Of a stretch of DNA of 64,000 bases, positions 18,008 through 26,848 are shown in pieces. This DNA comes from Candidatus Rhodobacter oscarellae (GTDB lineage Bacteria > Pseudomonadota > Alphaproteobacteria > Rhodobacterales > Rhodobacteraceae): NCBI RefSeq assembly GCF_001078595.1, contig NZ_LFTY01000002.1, forward strand, positions 3,803,148 through 3,867,147, written 5' to 3'. A model generated the notes under the pieces. It saw only the letters and a program-made list of their open reading frames with translations. It searched no databases and had not been told where the DNA came from. Within the stretch, counting starts at the first letter, position 1, and each line of letters opens with the position of its first letter. Made by a program: the position numbers and the translations under genes.

Positions 18008-18859
18008 TCAATCCCTTTTCTGGTTCATCGAAAACAAGACGGCCACAAGGACGATCAGTCCCCCAACAAAGGTTGTTACACTTGGTGCCTCTGAAAGGAT
18101 CAGGAAAGCCAGGAGCGGCGCAAGAGGTGTTTCCAAAGCGCCGATCAACGCCGCCTGTCCAGAAGGAACCCGCTTCGACCCTTCCGCCAGTGTTACAGAT
18201 GCTATAGCGAACAGAAGACCAAATGCGGCCAAAACACCGATTTCTACAGGACTGGTGCTGAATGGGGTCCCCAAGAGCAATGCTGGCGGGATCAAAAACA
18301 TGGATTGGATCACTGACGGGCCAGCGCCGGGCGTATGGGGATACTTCCTGTAAATCACCATAATTGTCGCCATCGCCGTCGTCATCACAAGCGCGAGCAA
18401 ATCGCCTTGCAAATTCACCGCACCTACAGAGCCCGACACAATCACCAGCACCCCCAGGAAGGCGGCGATTGTGCCGATGACAGTCTTCGTCGTCATTCTC
18501 TCACCAATGAAGATCCAGGCGAGTGCTGCCGCAATCAACGGGGCGACAGCATAGATCAGAGCGACATTTGCCACACTGGTCAGTTTGAACGCCGGAATAA
18601 AAGCAGCGGTTCCAAGAGCCCCGATAACGCCGACAGCCCAACCGCTCTTCTTCATTTCGAAGAAGTTATGTTTGAAAGTACCCTGCTGCACCGTCCAAAG
18701 GGTTGTGAACCCGGCTGCAAAAACGCCGCGCCAAAAGATCACGGCCCATGCCCCAGCAACAACGCCTTTCGTGAAGATGCCGGCCGAGCTGTAAGTAACC
18801 GCTGCTGCGACCAGCAGGATGACGCCGAGCGAATAGTCAGATCTTGTTTGTGTGGTCAT
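18008..18859 (-). CDS. DMT superfamily (EamA) transporter
   Basis: 283 residues from the ATG at 18859, preceded by GAGGTGCCG; the longer frame upstream is hydrophilic and lacks support. Ten hydrophobic segments are arranged as two EamA repeats: the first contains SSAGIFTKGVVAGAWAVIFW, the second PSGQAALIGALETPLAPLLA. This matches the drug/metabolite exporter pattern, including the ETPLAPL motif near the last helices. The substrate is unknown. It is on the same strand as, and 252 bp downstream of, the acyl-CoA synthetase. Confidence 0.88.
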   Translation of the reverse strand: MTTQTRSDYSLGVILLVAAAVTYSSAGIFTKGVVAGAWAVIFWRGVFAAGFTTLWTVQQGTFKHNFFEMKKSGWAVGVIGALGTAAFIPAFKLTSVANVALIYAVAPLIAAALAWIFIGERMTTKTVIGTIAAFLGVLVIVSGSVGAVNLQGDLLALVMTTAMATIMVIYRKYPHTPGAGPSVIQSMFLIPPALLLGTPFSTSPVEIGVLAAFGLLFAIASVTLAEGSKRVPSGQAALIGALETPLAPLLAFLILSEAPSVTTFVGGLIVLVAVLFSMNQKRD

Positions 18860-19111
18860 CGGCACCTCGCATCGAAGTTGTTTTCTTTTCCGAAACAAGC
18901 ACCCGCGGCACGTCAGAAATAGCAAGAGCTGAATTCGAGCACCACCGGATTTCGCACACGCGGCGAATGTCAGGAAAGCGGGCTGCGGCTGCAGCATCGA
19001 GAACCAATGTCAAGAGTCCGGTATGGGCCATGAGCAACGGCGGCGATTTCAATCCATCGTGTACTGCAACCGCATGACCGAAGTGAGCCCAGCGAGATCC
19101 TCCTCTTGCAG

Positions 19112-20665
19112 TCAAATTCGGCGTGCAACGTCTCTCCAATACGGCTCGCGAAGCCTTGGCTTGAACACTTTGCCGCTGTCCTCGCGCGGCAATGCCTCGT
19201 GAAAGTCCACAATTCGGGGATGTTTGAACCGTGCAAGTTTTCCGTCCAAGAAATTTAGGACTTCAGCCACGTTTGGATCCCAATTCGCGGCAGGCTGGAT
19301 CGCCGCAACGACTTGCTCACCGAATTCCGGGTCAGGTGCGCCAAAGACGGCCACATCGTAGATAAATGGCGCACGTAGAAGTATGCCTTCGATCTCGGCG
19401 GGAAAAACATTGGCACCGACTGAGACGATCATATCCTTCTTGCGATCCGTGATGAAAAGGTATCCGTCTTCGTCCAGCCAACCCAAGTCGCCAACTGAGT
19501 AGTGCCCGTGTTTCTCGACATCCGCGCGAGCCTCGGGATCGTTGGAATAGTCAAACCCACCGAATGCATCCTGGCGGACATATATCTCACCAACCTCACC
19601 TGGCGGCAGCTCATTACCTTCTGAATCAAAGATCAACACCGACGCGCCCAATTGCATTCGGCCCGCCGTTCCAGGTCGTTCGAGCGCCTCCTCGGAGGAA
19701 ACCATCGTCATAAAGCCAATCTCTGTTGCGCCATAGCTTTCCCAGAATACGGGTCCCCACCATTCAATCATTGCGACCTTGAGGTCATGCGACCACGGAG
19801 AGCCGGTCGAAACGCAAAATTCCACTGATGAAAGGTCATATTTGTTGCGCACGTCCGCTGGCAGTTTGAGCATCCGGCTCATCATGGTCGGAACCAGATA
19901 GATGTGGGTCACCCGTTCCGCCTCGATCATGGCAAGGAAGCCCTCAGCATCAAATTGGGGCGCCAAGAGCGTCGAGACACCGGATGCCACCATCGCCGCG
20001 CTTACAAGAGTGGACGGTGCCGAGTGATACAGTGGCGCAGCAGTAAAAAACTTCGCTCCCGGCCTTAGCCGCAGCATCTCAGAAGCGACCCTCTGCAATA
20101 CAATCTCGAAATCTTTTCGCAGGCCGGTTTGCAGTCGCCGCACACCTTTGGGCTTACCAGTCGAACCCGAAGTGTAACGTAAAAAGGGCCGCATAGCCGT
20201 GCGGTTCTGCAAGGGTGCCTGCGCCTCAACGTATACGTTCCATTCCGGGAATTGGGCGCCGTATTTTGCTTGCTCTGGACCTATTCCAAAGCCCTCGCAA
20301 AGGCTGCGGGTCGGACAAACGCCAACGATCTGGCGCCCCTCTAATGCTGGAAGTAGGCGCTCGAGAAGACCCCGATGAGTAATCACGAGACGCGCCCCGC
20401 TGTCGTCACAGATATCTGCAACCTCTTCTGCGGCCGCGTGCCAGTTTAGGGCGACGATTACCGTCCCTGCCAGCGCAGCCGCACGCATGATTTCGAGTTG
20501 GGTTAGATCATTTCGCATGATGATCGCGATGGGTACATCCGCCCCGGCACCAAGCGCAATCAACGCGGCCGCTCCTTGAGACGCGCGCGACTCGAACTCA
20601 TCGCGATCAACACGCGTTTCAGAGTCCGTAACGAATGCGGGATCAATTTGGTCGGATTGGCTCAT
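19112..20665 (-). CDS. AMP-dependent acyl-CoA synthetase/ligase
   Basis: 517 residues. The ATP-binding P-loop-like motif appears as LRYTSGSTGKPKGVRR. Other ANL landmarks are the SYGATEIGF adenine site, YSVGDLGWLDEDGYLFITDR and the C-terminal hinge, with PREDSGKVFKPRLREP carrying the catalytic Lys. The enzyme would adenylate a carboxylic acid and transfer it to CoA; the acid is not evident. It lies upstream of a DMT transporter on the same strand. A 250-bp gap between them is non-coding; a short reverse-strand frame there (19139-18837) shows no recognisable domain. Confidence 0.9.
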   Translation of the reverse strand: MSQSDQIDPAFVTDSETRVDRDEFESRASQGAAALIALGAGADVPIAIIMRNDLTQLEIMRAAALAGTVIVALNWHAAAEEVADICDDSGARLVITHRGLLERLLPALEGRQIVGVCPTRSLCEGFGIGPEQAKYGAQFPEWNVYVEAQAPLQNRTAMRPFLRYTSGSTGKPKGVRRLQTGLRKDFEIVLQRVASEMLRLRPGAKFFTAAPLYHSAPSTLVSAAMVASGVSTLLAPQFDAEGFLAMIEAERVTHIYLVPTMMSRMLKLPADVRNKYDLSSVEFCVSTGSPWSHDLKVAMIEWWGPVFWESYGATEIGFMTMVSSEEALERPGTAGRMQLGASVLIFDSEGNELPPGEVGEIYVRQDAFGGFDYSNDPEARADVEKHGHYSVGDLGWLDEDGYLFITDRKKDMIVSVGANVFPAEIEGILLRAPFIYDVAVFGAPDPEFGEQVVAAIQPAANWDPNVAEVLNFLDGKLARFKHPRIVDFHEALPREDSGKVFKPRLREPYWRDVARRI

Positions 20666-21131
20666 TTAATCCCCCGGCAGTCTCGCGTTCTAAATAACAG
20701 ATCCCTTAATGGAAGTCTTTGATGCATCGCTTTTCCTGATCAGAGGTCGATGGATTAAAATGCGGCCCGATGTATACGAACGGCAGGAATGCGAAAGCTG
20801 CGTTGCAGCAATGTGCCAGCTAACGAATGGCTCGTTCGGGCCGTTCGTTTGCCTCCGGACCCGCCAATCTGTCGAGATTTCGCGCCGCCTCCAATGGCGG
20901 CGAGGAGTCCACTTTGGCCGTGAGAAGTCGACCTCAATTGACCTCTCGAGGAATGCGGAAGCCCTTCAGGCGGGGCATGGCGGTGGGTATCTTCGTAAAG
21001 ACCGCCTATGCCAAGGGTCGCGTTTGAACACGTTGGCAATGCCACTGAATGTTCCCTTTGCTATTGAGACCGGGTGTTTGTGCCAGCGGATAGCTTCCGC
21101 GTTCTTGCGGTGCGTTGATGTTTGGATCACT
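20666..21131. other. Intergenic region with repeat-like text
   Basis: About 465 bp separate the synthetase start from the STAS gene end. Around 20760-20860 the text AATGCGGCCCG, GAAAGCTGCGTTGCAGCAATG and GGCTCGTTCGGGCC resembles the dispersed intergenic repeats elsewhere in the window. No open frame here has a recognisable domain or a good ribosome site. Promoter elements for the synthetase should lie near 20670-20720 but are not distinctive. Confidence 0.4.
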
Positions 21132-21425
21132 CTATTCAAATTTCAATAGCGAACCAAAACCCGTCGCCATGCACATGCGTTCCATCCCGGAGCTTGCATT
21201 TCGTATCCTCACTTTCGCGCCTTTCGCCTGCGCGAGCTTGGCCGCGACAAAAAGGACGCTGCAGCCCGCTCTGGTAAATGATGTGACGGCTTCTGTGTTG
21301 ATCGTGACGTCTTCGGTTTTGCCCCTGACGAACTCGACAAGCTGGTCATAGATCTGACCCGCCCCTCGGCTATCGAGTTGGCCCACCAGATAGGCCTGTC
21401 TTGGAGGTTTTAGGATAATGTCCAT
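21132..21425 (-). CDS. STAS domain protein (anti-sigma-factor-antagonist-like)
   Basis: 97 residues forming a single STAS domain: AYLVGQLDSRGAGQIYDQLV, then EDVTINTEAVTSFTRAGCSV and LFVAAKLAQAKGAKVRIRNA. In SpoIIAA-type proteins a DSSG segment carries the phosphorylated serine; here it reads SFTRAG, so regulation, if by phosphorylation, would have to use a neighbouring Thr/Ser. No kinase or anti-sigma gene lies nearby. It is the last gene of a four-gene string and its start overlaps the preceding DUF1127 gene by 16 bases. Confidence 0.75.
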   Translation of the reverse strand: MDIILKPPRQAYLVGQLDSRGAGQIYDQLVEFVRGKTEDVTINTEAVTSFTRAGCSVLFVAAKLAQAKGAKVRIRNASSGMERMCMATGFGSLLKFE

Positions 21426-21724
21426 GACTGTTTAATCCTCGAGTCTGAATTGGAAAGTTTGGAAATCTCTTGGTCGATGAGAGCCTGCCTGGCCGCACGA
21501 CGAGCCCCCGCAATTTCCAGACCCCCGGGTGTTAAATCCGACCGGCATAGACCGATATCCGCGAGCTCATAGTCCTGCAGCGACCGCAATTCGGCGATTG
21601 CACGCCATTCTCGGCCTGCTTCAGTGCTTTCTTTCGCAATATCTCTGCATGCGTTCCAAGCTTGAAAGATTTTGTCCCACGCATTTTGCAATTTCGACAC
21701 GGTATCTGAGGTAACGAATGCCAT
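21410..21724 (-). CDS. DUF1127-like protein
   Basis: 104 residues from the ATG at 21724, which has AGGAGA six bases upstream. The middle carries the DUF1127 (YjiS-like) pattern WRAIAELRSLQDYELADIGL followed by CRSDL. DUF1127 members are usually short Arg-rich proteins with an RNA-related role in phosphate and metabolic regulation; in this longer variant the motif is preceded by 55 residues of predicted helix. It lies between the YgjV-like gene and the STAS gene. Confidence 0.75.
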   Translation of the reverse strand: MAFVTSDTVSKLQNAWDKIFQAWNACRDIAKESTEAGREWRAIAELRSLQDYELADIGLCRSDLTPGGLEIAGARRAARQALIDQEISKLSNSDSRIKQSWTLS

Positions 21725-21849
21725 AGGTATTCTCCTGGGGTTACGGGCGATTGCGCCCAAATTGGTTGATTGGTTTTTTGTCTCGTGAGCAGTTTGGCGC
21801 CGCATGTCGCATCTGATGCCAGCGGCATGGGATGGACCGGGATCGGCGG

Positions 21850-22386
21850 CTAGGCCATCACGCTATGCCTCTGTTTTTGCATCGCGAGTCGCGCCAGCAT
21901 TGTGGCCCCTGTCGCAAGGCTCAGGACGTCAGCCCCAAGTGCGATCCAGGATTCGACAAAGAAATCATGGAGCGACCAGAATATGCCGCCGACAAGGATC
22001 AAAATTCTCATCGCCCATTCATTGGCTTGCACGCGGCCCAGTGCAATCAGCGCCATCGCCGCAATGCACAAAGCAGACGTTGGCCCGTTCCAGAAGTATA
22101 TCCCGCCCGCAACGATCACTGGGATAAGGCCATACCCGAACCGGTTGAAAGATCTGCTTTGTGTCGCGAAGATTGCAGCAAAGGTTTGAGCCGACCCAAT
22201 GATGTTGAGCAATGAAGGCGCGAACAGACCCATCAACGCGTAATGAGCGGCGAACGCCAAACCGGCGCCAAGCTGGGCTAAGAGTATCTGGTGCCGTGAC
22301 CTAAACAATGGCCAAGTCGCCAGACACACAAAGGCAAACAAACCGGTGATCGTGACAAGCTGATCAGAAAAAACGAACTGCGACAT
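21850..22386 (-). CDS. YgjV family inner-membrane protein
   Basis: 178 residues with about six membrane segments, for example LVTITGLFAFVCLATWPLF, HYALMGLFAPSLLNIIGSAQ and PVIVAGGIYFWNGPTSALCI. The pattern of short helices, with an early HQILLAQLGAGLAFAAHY motif and a WSLHDFFVESW segment, matches the YgjV family, of unknown function. The ATG overlaps the stop of the upstream DUF1127 gene by one base (TAATG), so translation is coupled. AAGGG eight bases upstream can serve as ribosome site. Confidence 0.8.
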   Translation of the reverse strand: MSQFVFSDQLVTITGLFAFVCLATWPLFRSRHQILLAQLGAGLAFAAHYALMGLFAPSLLNIIGSAQTFAAIFATQSRSFNRFGYGLIPVIVAGGIYFWNGPTSALCIAAMALIALGRVQANEWAMRILILVGGIFWSLHDFFVESWIALGADVLSLATGATMLARLAMQKQRHSVMA

Positions 22387-22628
22387 TAAAGAAACCCTTG
22401 CCAAAACGGATCTCTGAGAGTGGATTTCCGGCTGCGAGCGTTCGTAAGATCAGAGCGCGTCAAGCCGATGTCGGCCAACATTTTGTCGTTCATACCCAAC
22501 AGCGCTTGGCGCTGCCGACGAGCGCGGTTCGCATCGCGAAAGCGATGCAACCACCTGATTGCCCAAGCTCCTACTTTCGTGATGGGTTTGCCCACGCCAA
22601 GCGAGCGGGCTTCATGGTGCTGCAACAT
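22386..22628 (-). CDS. DUF1127 domain protein
   Basis: 80 residues. The classic DUF1127 core is present: LHRFRDANRARRQRQALLGM then NDKMLADIGLTRSDL. The ATG at 22628 follows AAGGAGACGCACGT. This is the first gene of the string DUF1127, YgjV-like, DUF1127-like, STAS. DUF1127 proteins in alphaproteobacteria are abundant small regulators; the link with YgjV is not one I recognise from a named system. The region upstream is shared with the divergent BTAD-type regulator. Confidence 0.88.
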   Translation of the reverse strand: MLQHHEARSLGVGKPITKVGAWAIRWLHRFRDANRARRQRQALLGMNDKMLADIGLTRSDLTNARSRKSTLRDPFWQGFL

Positions 22629-22870
22629 ACGTGCGTCTCCTTCCTATCTGGGGCCGGTGTTCCGGCTTGGATCGAGGGCACCATGACGCCGCGCTGGGAA
22701 CTGGCCGTTTCAGCAACGTTCCAAAACTGTGAAAAATCTGCGATTATGGGGTGGGATTGGACAATTTGCGGTCCGCGCCATGCATAAGTGGCCCCGATAC
22801 GCGCAGAAAAAGTACAGCCAATGGAGTGGAGGTCCGATCTAATTTAGAGTGCCAATTGGAGCGATCGGAT

Positions 22871-24892
22871 ATGCAACAGCCAATTTCGCAACCGGGCGCG
22901 GCGTTCCTGCAGGTGTTAGGATATGTGGCGCTTTCGGACCGAAACGGAAATGCCATCGCGACTTCGACTCGAAAGACTTTATGGGTCCTGGCATGCATTG
23001 CCACCCGCCAGGATCGTTGGCGGCGGGATCAGTTGGCGTCACTATTTTGGGATGACCGGCAAGAAGAGCAGGCCCGCGGTAGTCTTCGCAAATCGCTGTC
23101 AGAACTCCGCAAAATGCTGGGTTCAGACGTGATCGTCACGACCAATCGCGAAGTTTGGCTATGCGATGGGGCCCTCGAGACGGATCTTGGTCGCCTGCGT
23201 AAACTGGCCAGTCTAGGTGCGACTCTGGATGCCGGTCCGCTCGGCTCATTTTTTGCCGGCGAGTTCATGCCTGAATTTGATCCGACCGAGCCCTCGGTCT
23301 GGCTCAATGAGATGCGCTCGGAAGCTCGGGATATTGCGTCAGATATCCTGACGAATTCCATCGAACATTTGTCCAAAGAAAAAAGTTTCCGGAAGGCTTG
23401 TGCGCGGGCACGGGACCTTGTTTCCCTGGACGCATTTAGCGAGGCCAATCACAGACGATTGATGCGACTATACGTTCTGGATAACGAAACCTCCAAAGCT
23501 GCCGCACAGTACCGCGAGTGTCAGCGATTGCTGCGTGCGGAACTGGGCGTCGAACCTTCCATAGCCACCCGTGAACTTGCGGCCCGGATTTTGTCTGACC
23601 CCGGCGAAGAAGTCACCGAATTCAAGCCGTCAAAAGTGCCATCCGATGACGCCGGCCCGGAGCGACAATTCGGGCTGGAACGCGCGCAGGACGTGCCCGA
23701 AATACCATCAATCGCGGTTCTTCCATTTGATAATATGTCGGGCGACCCAGAGCAGGAGTATTTTTCCGACGGAATTACCGAGGACATTATTACAAAGTTG
23801 GCCCAGCTTCGCTGGCTATTCGTGATTGCCCGAAACTCGACCTTTGTCTACAAGAACAAGCCCGCCGACATAAAGCAGGTCGGACAGGAACTTGGGGTTC
23901 AATATGTTGTAGAGGGCAGCGCCAGAAGGGTCGGGAAACGGGTTCGGGTTACGGCTCAGTTGATCGAGACCCTGTCGGGCAATCATGTCTGGTCGCAGAA
24001 GTTTGATCGAGATGTCGGCGACTTGTTTGAGGTGCAGGACGAAGTAACTGACACTATCTGTGCCTGTGTTGGTGTAGAGTTGTCTGAAAGTGAACGGCGT
24101 AGATCGCGGCGCAAACCCGCAGATAACCTTGATGCATGGGACCTCTATCAAATTGGCATGTGGCACGCCAATAAGTACGGTCGCGAAAACCTGAATCGAG
24201 CTCAGGAGTACCTACAGCAAGCGATTGAACGATCGCCCTCCTTTGCGCGCGCATATGCCGGTATCGCCCATGTTATTTCAGCCGGTGTCATTATGGGCAC
24301 GACATTGAACCCGGCGCAGCAATTGGCGGTCAGCCTCGATTATGCACAGAAGGCCGTCGACCTAGACAATCGTGAGGACCGGGGGTTTTCCTCGCTTGGA
24401 CAAATCCAAATACTGCTCGGCGACGGAGACGCCGCAATCACGGCGCTTGAACGCGCGGTTGACATCAACCCATGCTCAGCGCGTGCGTACGGAGCCCTGG
24501 GTTGGGCGTTGTTGTGGTTTGGCAGAGCCCAGGATGCGGTTGCTCCATTGGATCGGGCTTTGCGTCTTTCACCGTATGACCCGCTTCGTTGGCTAATTCT
24601 ACACTACCGCAGTTGTGCCTATTTTTATTTGGGGCGGTATGAAGAAGCACTTCAGGATGCCAAACGAGCGGCACAATCAAAAGGCGACGAGTTTTGGCCA
24701 TATCTGGTGCAAGCGGTGTCTTATGCGGCGCAGGGTTCAAAAAAACAGGCCAAAGCGGCTTGCCAGCAAGCCCTTGATTGCGACCCCGAGCTGACCATCG
24801 CAAAGGTAGAGATGCTCCTAAAAACACTGGACGACGCGTATTGTAGTATTTCGATCAATACGCTTCGCCGAGCAGGTTTGCCCGAAAAGTAA
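22871..24892 (+). CDS. BTAD/SARP-type regulator with FlgO-like and TPR domains
   Basis: 673 residues from MQQPISQPGAAFLQVLGYVA at 22871; the open frame continues 40 codons upstream, with no ribosome site I can identify. Residues 1-95 look like a SARP-type winged helix (ARGSLRKSLSELRKMLGSDV). A bacterial transcription activator domain follows (RLMRLYVLDNETSKAAAQYR, RLLRAELGVEPS). Then comes the FlgO-like module (SIAVLPFDNMSGDPEQEYFS, DGITEDIITKLAQL) and C-terminal TPRs (GDAAITALERAVDINPCSAR). Such proteins are often misnamed adenylate cyclase; no cyclase domain is present. It is divergent to the DUF1127/YgjV/STAS string and could control it (inference). Confidence 0.85.
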   Translation: MQQPISQPGAAFLQVLGYVALSDRNGNAIATSTRKTLWVLACIATRQDRWRRDQLASLFWDDRQEEQARGSLRKSLSELRKMLGSDVIVTTNREVWLCDGALETDLGRLRKLASLGATLDAGPLGSFFAGEFMPEFDPTEPSVWLNEMRSEARDIASDILTNSIEHLSKEKSFRKACARARDLVSLDAFSEANHRRLMRLYVLDNETSKAAAQYRECQRLLRAELGVEPSIATRELAARILSDPGEEVTEFKPSKVPSDDAGPERQFGLERAQDVPEIPSIAVLPFDNMSGDPEQEYFSDGITEDIITKLAQLRWLFVIARNSTFVYKNKPADIKQVGQELGVQYVVEGSARRVGKRVRVTAQLIETLSGNHVWSQKFDRDVGDLFEVQDEVTDTICACVGVELSESERRRSRRKPADNLDAWDLYQIGMWHANKYGRENLNRAQEYLQQAIERSPSFARAYAGIAHVISAGVIMGTTLNPAQQLAVSLDYAQKAVDLDNREDRGFSSLGQIQILLGDGDAAITALERAVDINPCSARAYGALGWALLWFGRAQDAVAPLDRALRLSPYDPLRWLILHYRSCAYFYLGRYEEALQDAKRAAQSKGDEFWPYLVQAVSYAAQGSKKQAKAACQQALDCDPELTIAKVEMLLKTLDDAYCSISINTLRRAGLPEK

Positions 24893-25272
24893 ATTTGACT
24901 CTTTGTTCACAGCCCGCAGTTCGGCAATACCCATCGCTATCGCTTATCCGCTCGATCCTATCGACGCGCGGTAAGCGTTTGGTCTGGCCGCTCTGTTGCG
25001 GGGTGATACGCCCAGTTACGCTGCTGAAGCAGCGCAACGCCAGCGACGGCAAGGTCTACCTGCCGCGCGACCACAACTACTTCGACGCCCGCCCGCGATT
25101 CGGGTTTTTGACCTGCCAAAGCTCGGGCCAGACGGGACCAGCTAAGCTCTAAGGAATGGAATCCCTTACCTTTCCGCGCGGCAGGCGTTCACAAATGCGT
25201 GCGTCTCGCGTGAACACATTTTCAACCCGTCGCGTTTGGCCTAACGCGTCACGAAATTTCAGGATGCATTCA
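24893..25272. other. Intergenic region between two TPR regulators
   Basis: About 380 bp. An 85-codon open frame (24895-25152) has no recognised domain. Its 3' half is GC-rich, unlike the 5' half, which suggests that it is the junction of two DNA segments of different origin. The open frame of the next regulator extends back to 25156, but that part has no ribosome site or domain similarity. Confidence 0.4.
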
Positions 25273-26469
25273 ATGAATTTCACATTGGCAAACTGGCAGG
25301 TGCGGGCGGATTCACGCACGGCCCAAAGAAATGGAACCACCGTCACGCTGTCCCCCCGCGCCATGGGCGTGCTGGCCGCTCTTGTGACTGCTCAGGGGCA
25401 TGTCGTCAGCCGCTCCGAGCTGTTGGACAAGGTGTGGCCGGACGTGATCGTTACAGATGAAAGCCTATCGCAAGCGGTGGCCGAGATCCGACGCGCCTTG
25501 CAGGACAAAGGCGTCATCGCAACGGTGCCAAAGGCGGGCTATTGCTTGGCGCAGCCCGTCTTGCGGGACGTGATAACGCAGCCGCTTAGCGACCAGGCGT
25601 CCATTGGGGCGATGAACCTCGAAGCCCACGCTCTCTGCCTTGAGGCGCGCAACGAGATGGTGCGCTGCGGGCGGGGCTCAATCGAACGCGCCGACGCCCT
25701 GACCGCCGAGGCCGTCGAGCGCGCTCCAAACTGCCCACGCAGCCGCGCCGAGCGCTCGATCTCGCTGACGCGCTCACACACTTATTGGTCCGAGGGACAG
25801 CATCGCCTTCACGAGGCGCAATCCGAGGCTCAGCGTGCCATAGAGCTGGACCCACAGATGGCTCTGGCGCATTCCGCGATGGGCTACGTGCTGGCCATGG
25901 CCGGGCATTGGGAGGCGGCTGAGGCTGCGCATGCCAAGGCGCTGGCGCTGGATTTGCGCGATCCCATTGTCCTTAACAACGCGGCTTGGCATCTTTTGTC
26001 TCGCTGGAGCACGCGCGCGGCGGTGGCTTACCTCGAAAATGTCAGCGCTTTGGAGCCCGAAAACATCAAAGGCTTCCTCATCGCGGCGCAGCTTTGCAGG
26101 TCCTTCGACGCAGCCAGATCGCGCCGGAACGCAGAGCGCGCGCTGCGTCGTGCCCGACTGCGCCTGGAAGCTGATCCGACCGACGCGCGCGCGTTGAGCG
26201 CCTCAGCAGTGACCATGGCGCTCTTGGGAGAGGCATTGGCCGCGGCCTCTACGCTAGAACAGATCGACGTCCAAGGCAGTCCGCTAGCAATCTATCACGC
26301 CTCGGCCTGGGCGGTATTGGGCGAACAAGAGCGCGCCGTGACGCTGCTAGAAGAGCTCTTTGACCACGGCTGGCGCGACACCTACTGGCTGGACGCGGAC
26401 CCGGCGCTGGCGTCGCTCGCATCCCATGGCCGGTTTCAGCGGATTCGCGGCCAATTGGCCGTGGCCTAG
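25273..26469 (+). CDS. Winged-helix regulator with TPR repeats
   Basis: 398 residues from the ATG at 25273, which has AGGA eight bases upstream; an upstream in-frame ATG at 25264 is possible. Residues 1-95 form an OmpR/CadC-type winged helix (LSPRAMGVLAALVTAQGHVV, SRSELLDKVWPDVIVTDESL, ATVPKAGYCLAQPV). The rest is a helical TPR array (AQRAIELDPQMALAHSAMGY, EAAHAKALALDLRDPIVLNN). It lacks the FlgO-like module of its two neighbours. It is GC-richer than the regulator before it. It ends directly at the left edge of a 263-bp palindrome and lies upstream of the peroxiredoxin gene, whose expression it may influence. Confidence 0.82.
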   Translation: MNFTLANWQVRADSRTAQRNGTTVTLSPRAMGVLAALVTAQGHVVSRSELLDKVWPDVIVTDESLSQAVAEIRRALQDKGVIATVPKAGYCLAQPVLRDVITQPLSDQASIGAMNLEAHALCLEARNEMVRCGRGSIERADALTAEAVERAPNCPRSRAERSISLTRSHTYWSEGQHRLHEAQSEAQRAIELDPQMALAHSAMGYVLAMAGHWEAAEAAHAKALALDLRDPIVLNNAAWHLLSRWSTRAAVAYLENVSALEPENIKGFLIAAQLCRSFDAARSRRNAERALRRARLRLEADPTDARALSASAVTMALLGEALAAASTLEQIDVQGSPLAIYHASAWAVLGEQERAVTLLEELFDHGWRDTYWLDADPALASLASHGRFQRIRGQLAVA

Positions 26470-26732
26470 GGCCCGTGGGCAATCACCAGACCGACTCAGC
26501 GCGAGACAGATTTTGCTCTGTGCCAGGCATCTGGCGTGCATAAATCTTGGGATTTTCAGCGACAGATAACGCAGCACAGGGCAAAATCTGCCGCGCCCCT
26601 TTGGGGTTTCGCGAATTTTCGCCCAGCTTGCGTTATCTGAGCTTGAAATAGGCGGCTATTGCAGCGCTCAGATGCCTGATCTGGACGAAAATTCGCCTGA
26701 AACTGAGACGTTCTGGTGATTGTCCACGGGCC
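26470..26732. repeat. 263-bp imperfect palindrome
   Basis: The two halves are inverted copies of each other around a centre at 26601. Outer ends: GGCCCGTGG at 26470-26478 pairs with CCACGGGCC at 26724-26732, followed by CAATCACCAGA on both arms. Internal pairs include CAGGCATCTG, CAGATAACGCA (26563-26573) with TGCGTTATCTG (26629-26639), and the apex CCCCTTTGGGG at 26596-26606. By hand, 79 of 130 ungapped position pairs are complementary, against about 32 expected by chance. It starts right after a stop codon and ends 116 bp before the peroxiredoxin ATG. It may be a MITE-like element, a large terminator or a structured leader. Confidence 0.8.
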
Positions 26733-26848
26733 TTCATCTTTTTCAGAACTCTTTCAGAACATCTTCAGGCCTTTCGGCGCCCCGCCCCATACCTCCTGGC
26801 CCATGACGTCGCGCATCCCGCGCGACCAAATTGGCAAGGAGAGAGATT

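Noticed and set aside
15041-24892. Adenylate cyclase function for the FlgO/TPR proteins
   Set aside because: Proteins with this middle module are often annotated as adenylate cyclases, but no class III catalytic domain is present in either.
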